NCBI RefSeq assembly: GCF_026151205.1
Contig: NC_087074.1
Location: forward strand, 19,895,240-19,959,239
DNA from: Bolinopsis microptera
Taxonomy: Eukaryota; Ctenophora; Tentaculata; Lobata; Bolinopsidae
Direction of reading: 5' to 3'
DNA length: 64,000 nt
Part shown: in pieces, positions 25,401 through 38,700 of the stretch
Position numbering within the stretch: position 1 is the first letter of the stretch
Layout: every line of letters begins with the position of its first letter
Program-made: the position numbers and the translations under genes
Notes under the pieces: model-generated
Databases searched by the model: none
Told to the model about the DNA's origin: nothing
The model's input: only the letters and a program-made list of their open reading frames with translations

Positions 25401-28400
25401 ACCGAGTGTCTAATCAACTACTTTGAACCTTCTCTATTGATATCCTATTGGTTTAGCATATAATCCAGTTAAAATTTTCCGGGGGCTGCGCCCCCGGGCC
25501 CCTGCCGCAGTAGCCTCGAAGCCCACCCCTTTTAAAAATCCTGCGCACGCCCCTGTTGGGAAAGTAACTTAGCCACAGCGAGCGAAGCGAGCGGGCCACA
25601 GAAGGGTCTGAAAATGGGTTTGGGAGGAAATTTTTAATTATGTGGATATGGGGCCGAATTGTGCAGTACCGTGGCATCACGGGAGCCACACAAACCACCC
25701 ACCAACAGTTGTAATTTCACAATGCTGATCAATGTCAAGAGTATGATCATTTTTGATCATTTGTGACGCTGACCAAGGGTGTAAAACAAGGGTGTAACAC
25801 AAGGGTGTAACACAGTGGCGTAACGTTGCCTGTTGGCGCCCCCCTGCCGAAAAGGCGCCCCCCTGTTGGCGCCCCCTCTCCTTTTGGTGCCCCTCCCTAA
25901 AATTGAACAAATTAGACGATTTAAGAGGATACGTCGGTAAAATCTCTAAAAAAGTGTGTATCTAGAGCAAAACGCGCAGTTTTGCTAGTACTTTAGTTAA
26001 GTTTTCGAAATTGTCCCACATTCAAACGACGATTTGGCGCCCCCCTAAGGCGGCGCCCCCCTGCACAGCGGGGTCAGCAGGGCCCTTCGTTACGCCACTG
26101 GTGTAACACAAGGGTGTAACACCAGATACTGCGTGTACCGTGGTTGTGGTTGTGGTTCCTACTCCCCTCACCAAACTATAGTTACAACATGCTAGAGGAC
26201 AGGGAATCTAGTAGCACTTCACGCTTAGAATTGATACTACCACAATGTAAGAGTTACTGATACAGTGCCAGGTAATGTAAGCATGAAGTATAATGATTTT
26301 TTGAGCTTGATAACTTTACACAACTTAGCCACTTCCGTATTAAATGTTCTGTAGCTCCCTCAGACATGACACTTCTTATACCTTAGATTCAACGAATAAC
26401 ATCGTTCTGTCTGTGATACATGGTCTAAGCAGTAAGCACGGTGTTGTCCAATGTCCAACCACGATGTTGATGCTTTGCTCATGTCATCTTGTCAAGTAAC
26501 CGTCCCAGTGCCATTTAATGGCAGTGGTTGGCACAGTGCCAACCATCGTCTACTAAATCTTGTCAAAAATATTCAGCAGTGTGCTGTCAACTTCTTTTAT
26601 CAGAAGTATGCGTTTTATGGAAGCTTATAACGCCGGAAATGTCAATCACGATGAACACCAGATCCCCTGGGAGTTGGACAAATATTTTTAACTAGTTTGA
26701 AAGATTTTAAAAAGCTTCGTGTGAGTAATTGTTTTAATTCGAAGAGAAAAACGTAACTCAAACTGAACGGTCGTGGAAATTATCATAGCTTTAACTGGAA
26801 GTATGTTTTGTGCCTGGTGAACAGTGCATTATAAATATTCCACCCGAGATGTTTCTACGCCTTATTTTGTAGTTATTTATATGAAGCAAAGAAAAATATC
26901 AATAGACCAAACATAAAGTATATTATAACGAGTCCTGCTATAAACAAAGGTTTACGACAGTTTAACTGTAAACTATACAGACTGCACAACTAAATTGACA
27001 GTGCTAGCAGATTTTTGAGGGAAAGTCTACCATCCTGGTTTTTAAGCCATTGTCTAGAGAGATAAGAACATTAACTTTAAGATATAACCGACAAAAGTCT
27101 GTTCCCTAGTCAAAGACAACTAGAAATCACTTATGCGTGATTTACTTACTTTTTGTAAGCTCACTCTGCGACCTGAACAAGACAAGTCGTTGATCTATTT
27201 CTTTATCTAACTATAATTGCCGTCAATAAATCAGAGCCAGATGTACTGAACTACCCTCGGAAGAGCGGTCATGCATTAATTATGTTATGTCATCACAATA
27301 TATAAACCGATAATTTCCATTTATTTATTTATTTCGTCTATTCATTTCTGTCAAGAGTTCAAACACGTTAATATGCCACCAAAGCGTTATAAGACATAAT
27401 TTGGTTTAAAATTCATAGCTTGATCGGCAGTTCTTTATGATTGTAATACAAAAAACTGTTTATGTTTGACGATGAAACATTATTTGTTTGAGGGCTGTAA
27501 GCTGTTAAAGGGCTGTAACCGTAATAGCCGACTTATAGCCCTCTAACAGCCGGTCGGCCCATCTTAACAGAAAACTGAAAACCTCCATAATAATACATAT
27601 GTTAAGTGTAACCTATGCTCCATGAATCTCAGACATTAATTTTGTAGTTAGACCTAATTAACTTGTGAACAAATGAACAAAGAGGCATTTTCGAAAGTTT
27701 GACTGTGTTAAACTTTTTATCTGAGTGATATATGTTCATCAAATAACTTACGAATTTTTCATGTGCAGAAGAGTTCAGAGGTGCACCGAGTGAGGGAAAA
27801 TATCGATCTTGGTGGCTGAATTGCGGTTAAAATTAATCTTGAATTTCTTTGTCGTGTCTTTTATACTCTTTATCCTGGCTCAGAAATTGGAAGCAAGATT
27901 CGTAATGCGGAGAATACAGCGAGAAGAATCTTTTGTCTTGTTCAAAAGAATAGGAATTTTGTTATTAGATCGAAGAGATAATGTAATCACAGTTCGTTTA
28001 GTTTTGGCAGTTTGGCATGATATTTATTGTTATGTGATAGACGACCACATGTGGCTATTATACATATCATTCGATAATCAATAAAAACCCCAAAGAACTC
28101 ATAAATTTATTCTTATTAGTGCTTACATATTCATTTGACATCAATAATATTGATGCAATATCAGCTGATCTCGAGTACTAATCCCGGGAAATTTTGGTCA
28201 AAAAGATTATTCTGCCGCTTCGAAAAGAATTCCCGTCTCAGTTAGGGTTAAGAACAGATAACCGGCCATTATAATACATATAATTCGGCCAATAATTGTT
28301 AAAAACCGGAGGAAGTTATAAGTTTATTCTTAGTGCTTACATAATACATAGTCACTTGATACCAATAGATCTGATCTCGAGTACTTCTTCCTCTAGCAAA

Positions 28401-29686
28401 TTAGTCAAAACATCATTCGACCGAAAGGAATTCCCGGACTAATTAGAGGTCGGTAAAATTAAAAAGTTACAAGTTTATTCTGGGCGCTAACCTAGTGATT
28501 TGACATCAATATCTGATCCCACATACTTGCCCCCACCAAATTATGGTCAATAGAAAATAATGCCCACCTCAATTAGGGTAAATCTCAATTAACCAGGTCT
28601 TCAAGAAGATTAAAAATACCGCGACAATAAACTGTCTACCTAACAGGAATTGTGATAAACGTTTTGACCAGGTGTGGGCTGCAAACAACCTGTCTGTATC
28701 TCTACCTTACTTCATGCTGTCTGTACCTCACTACAACATAATATAGACTGTATATAATATATATGAGCGGTATATAATATAGATATAGAATATAATGTGT
28801 ATATACCGCCTGGCAGGACCTATTAACAAATACAGTCAGGGTCACATGATGAAGTGCGTGACGTCACATCTGAGCGCGTGACGTCACACCTCTGAGCGGT
28901 TCACAGGCCAGTGCACTGTTTCCCCACTTTCGTAGTATCATACCTAGCTCTTCATGGGTAATTGACAGGCCATGGAACTCTGTTCCGACCCGAAACAACA
29001 ATCTTAAGTGTTGTTCTTCGAAATTCAGTAAATTCATGAAATTAAAAAAACCCCCAAACAGGTTCAAAATGAACCGCCATTGGCTGAGGCTCTTGACACA
29101 CTGGACTCATTAATTAATTTAAACCAATTAATCAAAGTCACACATTGTGAGATATCAAGATTTCCTTACGGCAGCACTATGTAAAAAAGTGATACGAGAG
29201 AACGTCCTCCCTGTAGAGAAAGCTGTACTGCTAGAGAGCAAATTAAGGAAGGAGTGACGTCACGGCGCAATTATTCCATATATGCAGCAGGCGGCTCTCA
29301 CTCGCACTCAACACTTAGATAATACAGCGAGACTCTCCTAGTGTTATTATATGTCAGCCGGCAACTGTGCCGTTACTTTCCGCAGCTCCCACCGCCCCCA
29401 CCGAGAAGGGAGGGAAATATTTCCCGAGAGGGGAGGGCCGCTAGTTCCCGGGGAAGGGTGCGGGACTTGAATTAGAGCAGGAATGGCCGGGCAGGGAAAT
29501 AATGCGGCGGATAATTGCCCCATCCTAGTTGCATGTAATTTATACTGGCTGGTCTGCACGCGGTCCAATGAGTTGCTAGCATGTAGGTCACGTGTTGTGC
29601 GGCAACAAATGAGCTCTAAACGGGAAACCACGTGACCACAGCGGTGTGCACGTGACGAGTAGCAAGAGCTCAGCTGAGAGAGAGAG

Positions 29687-29722
<36 letters not shown>

Positions 29723-32700
29723 GGCTCGCCTGAGATGCAGGGAAATCGCCATTGTCAGGGAGTTATTAATTACTATTCTGCCTCAAGGAACTGGGCGTTA
29801 CCAGCCCCTCAACTTGCCCGGAACGAGGGGACCGGGAAACGGAAAACAGGGGACGAGAGGGGGGTGTGGGTGTAACATGTGATGTTAAACAGTTAGTGCA
29901 TGACACCGCACTGCGGAGTACATTTCTTTCATGAACACCGGCAGAAATGGAATTTTTTGCTGATACAGGACGCAATCTATCCGCTTTGTGGCGAGCCGAT
30001 TGGTCGACAGACAGCCAATGAAAGGTGGCCAGTGAAACGGCAACCTCAATTAGGTAATAACAACTAGGGGCTTCGAATACATGTGCTCTTTAGCCTTTAC
30101 CACTGTGAGAGTGAGTGACCACGTGACTGCTAATTCAACACCTGATAGTCCATTTCCTGGTACTGGTATTATCGCCATTATCAAAACGGAGTATGACGCG
30201 GTAATGAAGCGTATTAGAAGCTGTGAAAACTAATAATAACTAAATCCCATTACATATAACATGACAGTATGAGCCAGCCAGATCACAGGAGTGGTGGAGG
30301 AGGCCCCTTTGTTCGGGCCAATATGAAGCTGTCTGTCTCAAAGATTACAGACTTCTCTATATATAATATATATTATATATATTATATATAATGAGATTGT
30401 GCAGACAATAGGTGAATATAATTATTGGCAGCAGGACAGATAGGACCCGTTAAGTGATTATGACATTACGTGGCGCTGCTGCTGCTGATGTCCTGACCAA
30501 GCTCAACAGTGCAGATCATGTTGTTGTTGTTGCTTTGTGTGCTGCAGACTGCGTAGTGTGTGTCTCCAGGGGTTCCTCTTTTGGATGATGAGCTGTTGTT
30601 GGGGAGGGGGGAGGGTAACAAGTTGTGGATCCCGTCAAGTTGATTGTTGGGGGCATGTTTGATAGTGGTTTGGGGTGTTGTCAGTGCTGATTGGTTAAGT
30701 TTTTGGGCAGGTTTGAAGTTGTTCTGCTGTATACACTACACAGCTGCTGTTTTCTGAGTATCTGACTTTTCCGTCCTAACTCAGCTAAGAAAAAAACCCA
30801 GCAGCAGGCATGAATCCTGACAATTGCTAAAAATTGATCATATAAAACGATATCAAAACCTTATATTTGTCCTCAGGTATTGCTCATCTACTTTTCTCAG
30901 TTTATCACAACTGTAACTTGGCTTCAGTACGTGCCAAAACATGATATACACATTGCATCTCAGAAATTCAGATCAAGGGATGATCTAGATTCCTCGGGGC
31001 AAATCTAGGCCTCTCACGATGAATAATGAGGATATTTTAATTAGCTTTGAACTCGCACAGGAACTTCAAAGGGGGTAGTATCTTTTTAACACCTCATGGA
31101 AATGCGAGCTGCGTCCTCCTGGAACTTGGTAAGAAGCATGGTGAGATCTAGACAATATCTAGACAGCTGAAGACGATTAAAATTTAAATAATTTAAATGT
31201 TTCTGAAATAATAACCGCTCATAGCAATTAAATGTTTCCAGAACCCCCTTCAGTGCTGAGATCAAGTTACTCCGGTTTGCCAAATTCATGTTTGGCCAGG
31301 TAAGGCACTGCACACTAAGCAAGCATCCGTTTTACTTTTCAGCGACTTCTACTGAGGAGTACAGGAACCAGAGGTTGTATGATTTTCTTACCTTACAAGT
31401 CAAAACACGGCTAATATGCATCATATCACCTTTCGAGCAAAATTTAGGCGGCAGCGATAATCAAGAACTTCATCTGCTTCATGCTTGGAAATCGCGAACA
31501 TGGCATGTGGAAGAAGAAACTATGAATTTAGAATTTAGAATTACAGTCAAACCTCTCTATTTATGCCGTGCCTCTCTATACCGGGTACCTCGATATACCG
31601 GGCCTCTTCTTGTCCCCCGAACTTGCTCGTTTTGTGCAAGAAATGTGATTTGTCATAGTTCATACGGCATTATTTGGTGGTGATTTGAGTACATTTCCAT
31701 CACGACACAATACGTGCATATTATATTATATACCCTTTATAAGACCCAACTGTGGTACATGATACATGTTATCTGCAAGGCTACACTTTACAAGTACTCT
31801 GGAATGGGATCATTTGAACCTCTTTATATCGGGTTTTTTCTATACCGTGCACTTTAAGGTTTTAGGATAAGAGAAACCATGAGAAAAAATAATACTTGAA
31901 CGAAACAAGATCAAAATAGATTTCATGTTGACGTTCCATCCACCTTCTCCTCACTAGCATTTTTGGCCCTTACCCCTGTTAGTACTGTCTGAGCACTGAG
32001 AGAGGAGAGATATGTTTAATTTTGTCTCAACAACTGCACCCAATTGGACAAAGTTAACTAGGTAGACTGAATGGATTTAAAATAATTTTCCCAATCTACC
32101 CTGTCTAGGAAAACTCTTGAGTGCAGTTGTCTGGTAGCCTGGGTTAATCATGAATACAGGAATAGTTATTCTCGCATGTCTTACAAACCAGGTGGGATGG
32201 AGGACTCTACTAGCGTGGATACTAGCCATAGTATTCATATGTGGTAGATTCTCCATCACCACACCAGCAACGACATTAACGTGCAGTTTGTCTCCAGGCC
32301 ACGTTTTGGAAACCTTGCAGTCATTCCATCTGCATGCAGACACAGCTCAGCAGCAAATCAGTCACTGTATGATAATTCATTTGCAGTCATATGCCCAAAA
32401 TTGTGGAATGCAATGCCTTACCATTTGAATTCCATCGGCGACCGAGAGCATTTCAAATCGCAGCTCACCCAGTTCATGCTATCTCTTCCGGATACACCGC
32501 CCATCAGGGGCTCCACTCCTCAGAACTCAAACTCGCTGCTTTGCTGGAGGAATGACAGAGAGATCTCCACTCTGTGGGGTGGTCACACAATGTGATGGCC
32601 CTGTTAAAGCTTAACGAATCTTAACATAGGTGACATAGGTAGGTAGAGGGCTCCACAACTTTAGTTCTTAATCAGCACGACATAGAGGGCTCCACAACTT

Positions 32701-35700
32701 TAGTTCCTAATCAGCACGACATAAAGGGCTCCACAACTTTAGTTCTTAATCAGCATTAGAAAGTTTGGACCGCTATATCGTGATGATACGGACACGAGGC
32801 TTCTCTACCTGATACTATTTGACAGATCAAGCTAATTTGGTCGAAAAAAAAGTATACTACTCATACACTATAATATAGTCTTCGGAGCAAAACTTAATGA
32901 GTCCTGCGCTTAGCTTAAGTAGCAATATGATAATGTGAGGCACCGGTCGATGTAAACTTCGTTCCCCCTAAGTCTGCACTCTGCAGGATCATAGCAGTGT
33001 CACCTAGTCTAGGGAGTAGCTAAGGATCCATTGGATCTATTATGCGATCTCATCGGTCGACTCAGCCGAATGATAGGAAACTTAATTGAGGGTTAAATGA
33101 GGAGGGGTACCTGTTAAAAGTTCAAGAAACTTCCTAGGATACCCCTTCAGTGCATACTGTAAACATAGTACTATTAACTATTATAGCCACCCCACCTCTA
33201 CAGTCTACATGATACTACTGAGGTTACATATTTTCAGTCAAGATTTTAGTCCATATTCCTCTCATTATTCTTTAATATCCGGTTAGTCCTTGTCCATCCC
33301 TACCATTTAGGGCAATTAAAGACAGCGAAACCTTAGTAGAAGAAAAGGAACGCCTCCAACAAGATCAATATTTCTAAATGCAATAACATTAACCGTATCT
33401 ATCATTACAGGGTGGACCACAATAAACTTTGTGTAAGAGCAGCTGCATAATGCTGGCAGTGGGTACGGTTACTTAATGAAGTACCTTAAAGGTGGGTAAT
33501 TTTGGGCCACCCTGCCACCTTGCGTCATACAGACGCAATCGAGGAATTACCAATCTAGCGCCGCTATTTCCGTCTTGACGTGTTCGTGAAAAAAGATACT
33601 ATTATTACTACATACTAGGCATGTAACCTGAAGGTAATCGCACGTTACGGAGGCCGTCAAATTACTGTTATTGATACGGTACGATAGCATAAACGCCTGT
33701 TGCTAGGGACCCTAGTAGGGTTGGTATAAATAAAATAAAAGGCGCTCCAGGTGTACTGTACAAGACACTAGTTACAACAAAACTCCTCTTTACAACAAAA
33801 CCTCTAACTTTTGTAATGAACAAATGAAAATTGTTTTACCGGGAATTGAAGCATGCAACGTCGATATTCATATTGAATATTTAATAAATAAAAGATAAGA
33901 ACTGGTAGTTCGAAAGTTGGTACGCTCGGTACGCTAGCGTACCTGGTACCGGGAAATTTTTGAGGGATCGAATTATATATTTTTTGAAACAAAAATCAAA
34001 ATATGTAGGTATAGCAATTAGCAGAAGATCCTCGATACAGGGGCTTGACTTCCGAGTAGGAAGAGAAAGCTTCCCGGCAAGAAGGCAGGAAGGTTTTTGT
34101 AGGAAAATGTTGAAGCTTTTCGGTGGTAAGGCAGGATGTTTTCCCCATTTCAATCCAAGCAAAAACGTAACAAATTGGCAAACAAATTCTGGCACATAAT
34201 ATGAAAGATGTCTGTGGAAATGACCGTCTCAGTGATCTAGGTTATCTGTATTAAATTGAAGTTGCTTAATGCCATTTATCATATATAAAAGTAAGATTTT
34301 TATTTTTTTAATGCTCATTTTTGCGCCCCTTTAAAATTTAATTACTGACGAGACACGTACAAAACGGGCACGCACAAAACAGATTGTTCCCTTACTGGAG
34401 ACTGCAATTGAAGATAATGATATTTCGAAGCTGTCTATCGAACTATCGAACATACATGTGCTGTCTCCTTGAAAAATTACCCAATTATTACCAACCTTAT
34501 TATTTTATCACAGGATTCGCCATTTACCTATTTTTAGCCGTCAAATTTTGTATAATGAAACCGTCGAGTCTTACTACCAAATTCAAGATATTGCTTTATA
34601 ATTGGGAACCAAAATGCTTCCATGAAAAAATCAGTCACACAAACTGATGGTTAAGGAGTTATGAGTAAGATATTAGTTACTTATTAAAATCGAACTGACC
34701 TGATGTTGAGGTCTGGAATAATAAGCGGAGGGATGTTCATAACTGCCAGCTCCAGGAGGGGGCATGCTGCTACCAGCGGGCGGCATACCACTTCCAGGGG
34801 GTGGCATACTCGTGATAGGGAGTGACGTATTGGGAAGTCCTCCTCCATTCACTGTGTATGGCATACTTCCCGCCGACGATGCAGGCATCTGCAGTAGAAA
34901 TGAAATGTCAGTTAATTGTGCACAAAGTTGCTTCACAGCCTGAAACTGTACGATTGTTTATTTATTTCTAGGAAAGTTTATATGCTCCACTGTGATTATT
35001 AATATTATTAAATCAAAGTTCTAAACAAGGGATAGTTACAAAACAACGCCTAAGTCTAATCTTTCCCTAAAACAAATAACTAAATATCAAAAACTTCATT
35101 GTAATTTCTGCCAATATCTTTTGTCATTTAAGCTAAATTACGGAGATAATACAGATCAAAAACATGTCCAAAACATGTCCTAACATTCTTCACCGACTAC
35201 GGGCCACTTTTTCTGACAATGGTTCAGTATTGCAGCGTTCATACAAGTTTTTGTTGGAGATGACTCCTGGGTACTTTATATTAAAAAAAGTGCGAAGATG
35301 TCTGCGGTGAACAACATCTACTTTTTTAAGGAATATTTTGGGGACGGCCCAGCAGGATGAGTTGTACATAAGAACCGATACGACTAAAGCATTGTACAGT
35401 ATTATACGTTTGTTTAGAGGCAGTTTATCACTCCAGGCCTTCTTGTAATTGTTGAAAGCAGCATATCCCAGGTTTATGTGACGCTGAATATCAGCTTTGC
35501 TACACAAGACGGACCCTAGAGTGATACTTTTCCTCCATGCTTCATTCCCCGATAATAATTTTTCCATCACTGTCAACTTCACCCGTACTAGCTAAATAAA
35601 CATGAGTGAAGTCCGTGTTGTCTTCATTGACAAAGAGGTTCTTCTAAAGTACAGCTGTTGCCTGGGGCAAAATAGCTCCCAAGTTGTCTTCCTCTTCATC

Positions 35701-38700
35701 ATTGAAGTCGACATCATCAGCGTATTCAGTGTCAAGTGGAAGGCCAGCAGTAGTAATCGGGGAAATCGGCCTATCTAAACTGATTGTTATAGTCCATCTA
35801 AGTTCATTCAAAGCACCAGCTAAGACAAGGGTGAACAGACAGCCGGATAAACAGTCACCTTGGAAAACTACATGGAGACTTAAAAACTTAGCTGAAAGAA
35901 CTCCATTGACCTTCACCCGTAGCCCTGTGTTGGACAACAACAACCGGACAATCCTCAGCTCATCCTCAGTACAGCCACACAGTTTCAGGAGTTCAAGAAT
36001 CGTAGTGCGTTTGATCGTGTCAAACGCACTAGACATATCAATGCCCATGCGATGATACTCCCATTTCTTCCTTTGGACAACTGACAGTAGAACTCGCTGA
36101 CACCATACAATATCAGCACAAGAACGGGCGCGTTTTTTAAGGACGATTGATCCCCGACAATAATTGACCCCCTATGTAATTACACCGGGGTCAATTATCG
36201 GGGGGTCAATTGTCGCCCACCCGCCATAGACAGAATTTTTCTGGCTGCATTGGACAAGGTGAGTGCACGTAAATTCTTCAGAGGACCGATGGGTTTTTTT
36301 GGCTTCTGTTAGGGTGTTATAGTAGCCTCTCCAATGGAATTGGGGAAAGTGTGTGTCTCGAAACAACTGTTGATGATTCCAGCATAATGTTCATGAACTG
36401 TACTATTAGAGAACTTAATTAGCTCGTTGGGTATTCCATCAGGACCATTAGCCCTCCCATTTTTCAAGCTAGAGGTGGCTGCATGTATTTCAACTCCAGT
36501 AAAAGGGACATAGAGAGCACACGTGGTAGACCCTCAAAAGGCTCGAGAGGTTGCTCATTGCGAGTCAGCTGTTTTCGAGATAGTCTCTAACAACAGAAGC
36601 TTTCATGTCATCAGATGCAATTGACAACCATATTCATCATGAACATCAATCGAGTTATTAGGTGGTTTACTTTTCTGAAGATGTCTTACTGCTTCAAACA
36701 TTTTCCTGGAATCGTTTGTTTTAGCAATTTCACTATAGGTCTGATCAGCTTGAGCAGACCTCACTTCAACTAATCTACTCTGGATACTATTAAAAGATTA
36801 AAGTGAGGTGGTTGATGGATGACCTCAATGTAGATCGATCAAGAGATTGATTATTGTTCAGTAGCTGTCGGAGATCGTGTCATCCACTGTGATGGAAACT
36901 AAAAATACTTACTTATTGACCAATTATTAATAAATTTATATTCTGATTTATTCCGTTACAGGGCCAGGGGCCAGGTATGGATAATTCGGTTTTGCTGACG
37001 ACATAATATATTGACATCATGTATTGAATTGTCAGCTTATCGAAACAACAAATCAAACTACAAAAGCATTGTGTCAAAATGAACGAGATATATCATAACT
37101 TAAATAATATATATTATAAGTTATGATATATCGAAGTTATGATATATCGTCTGGTTTTGAAGGCAAATCTATATTTATATATTAAAATTACGTTATTCAT
37201 TGGTTCTTTACCAATGTAAAAGAGAGCCGCTACATCGGCTACTGTACCTTAAATGGTGTGAACTGTTAACTGGTGGGTAACGAATACTGTTTTAATTTCA
37301 TTTCCCAATTAAGTGATCATTTCCTTAATGATTTCAGTACCTTCAATTAAATTAAACTTGCTTATCCTGTGATTGGGCATTTTTTTTGTGACTTACATTA
37401 CCGAGATAGCAAATTTTTACCTTTGAGGAGTCATGACTCGGTAACCATGCATGATGAGATGATATTTTGATATTTATTTCCGTATCCGGAATCTATTCAG
37501 AACAATGCAGTTATAATTTAGTCTGTGTCTTAAGGAAATTTTACACAATCGCCTGCCAAAGAAGTGTGACTTACATTACAGGATAGACTTTGATTTTCGG
37601 ACTTAGGTGTATTTAAACTGCAATTCTATCTCGAATATGTCAGATAGCAGCTTTCATCTAGAATTTCTGCAAATTTGAGGCCTTAAGCTGCTAAAAAATG
37701 CTAAGTTTAAGATTCGTTCATTCGTTTATTACATACATCACCCTCATACATTTGTGACTTACATTACAGACATTTGTGACTTACATTACTTTATCTCCTG
37801 AAACCAAGATAAAAATTCATTTTCGTGTGATATTAACTTGGAATACAAAATTTGTTTGATTCTACATGCTCATTTGGTAATAACATAACACATAAATGTA
37901 ATAATCCCCAATAACTTGAAATCATATTTTAATAATATCGACGAAATACATCATTGCCTTTAACTCAAAAAATAAAGGTTCTAGGCATATAGTTGATTGA
38001 TAAGTTGAATATAAACTTGACTATTCCGGTTCTTTTAAGCTATAACACAGTTCTCTAAGTGGTATGGTTCTCCAGATATGAATTTAATTGAACAGTAAAC
38101 GCGACCGTGACAGAGTGGTTACCATGGAAACGAAAAATACCACGGTATAAGGTTGGAGTTGAACTCTAAATTTTTTTCCAAACTCACAATGACCAAATGC
38201 AACTTTTTTGAAGGTGCATCAATTATTGGACCATGTTTGTGTTTTTTGATACAGCCTTATCGACAATCTTAGACAGCAACACAACACAGCAAAGACAGTT
38301 CACAAATAGGAAGTTTTTCCAACTTCCTAGATCACGCTCTTTTACAGGTGAATTTGTAGGAAACAGAACAGTCGAACTACATTAAGTCTGAACTGTATTG
38401 TTGCTCAGCAGGGATTTTAAGGTGTCGTTTTGGTATGTGTGACATACATTACATTGTGACTTACATTACACTGTGACTTACATTACTACTTTATACACTT
38501 AATTACAGGCACATTTAACCCACTAGCAATCATGCAGTAATTGATCTATCGTACTTGAAGGTAGTAGAGATAGGTCTGAGAATTCGATTGTGGCTAGATT
38601 CGATTATTTGTCGGGAAAAAAAACTTTTGTGGCAATATTGTGACTTACATTACATACTTTTGAAGGCAGATTTTTTTCTATGAAGTAATACTTGTCACAA

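Noticed and set aside
25453-25910. Two minus-strand frames in GC-rich sequence
   Set aside because: They cross MITE and transposon fragments with hairpins, so they are non-coding repeats.
27809-28084. 91-codon frame with hydrophobic start
   Set aside because: Uses a non-ATG start, has no homology I can see, and lies in repeat-rich intron DNA.
29646-29882. 78-codon frame with an Arg-Glu run
   Set aside because: The run is only the (AG)n microsatellite translated; no conserved flanks.
34384-34647. 87-codon hydrophobic frame
   Set aside because: AT-rich intronic sequence next to ARID1 exon 3, no family pattern, and no initiation or splice context.
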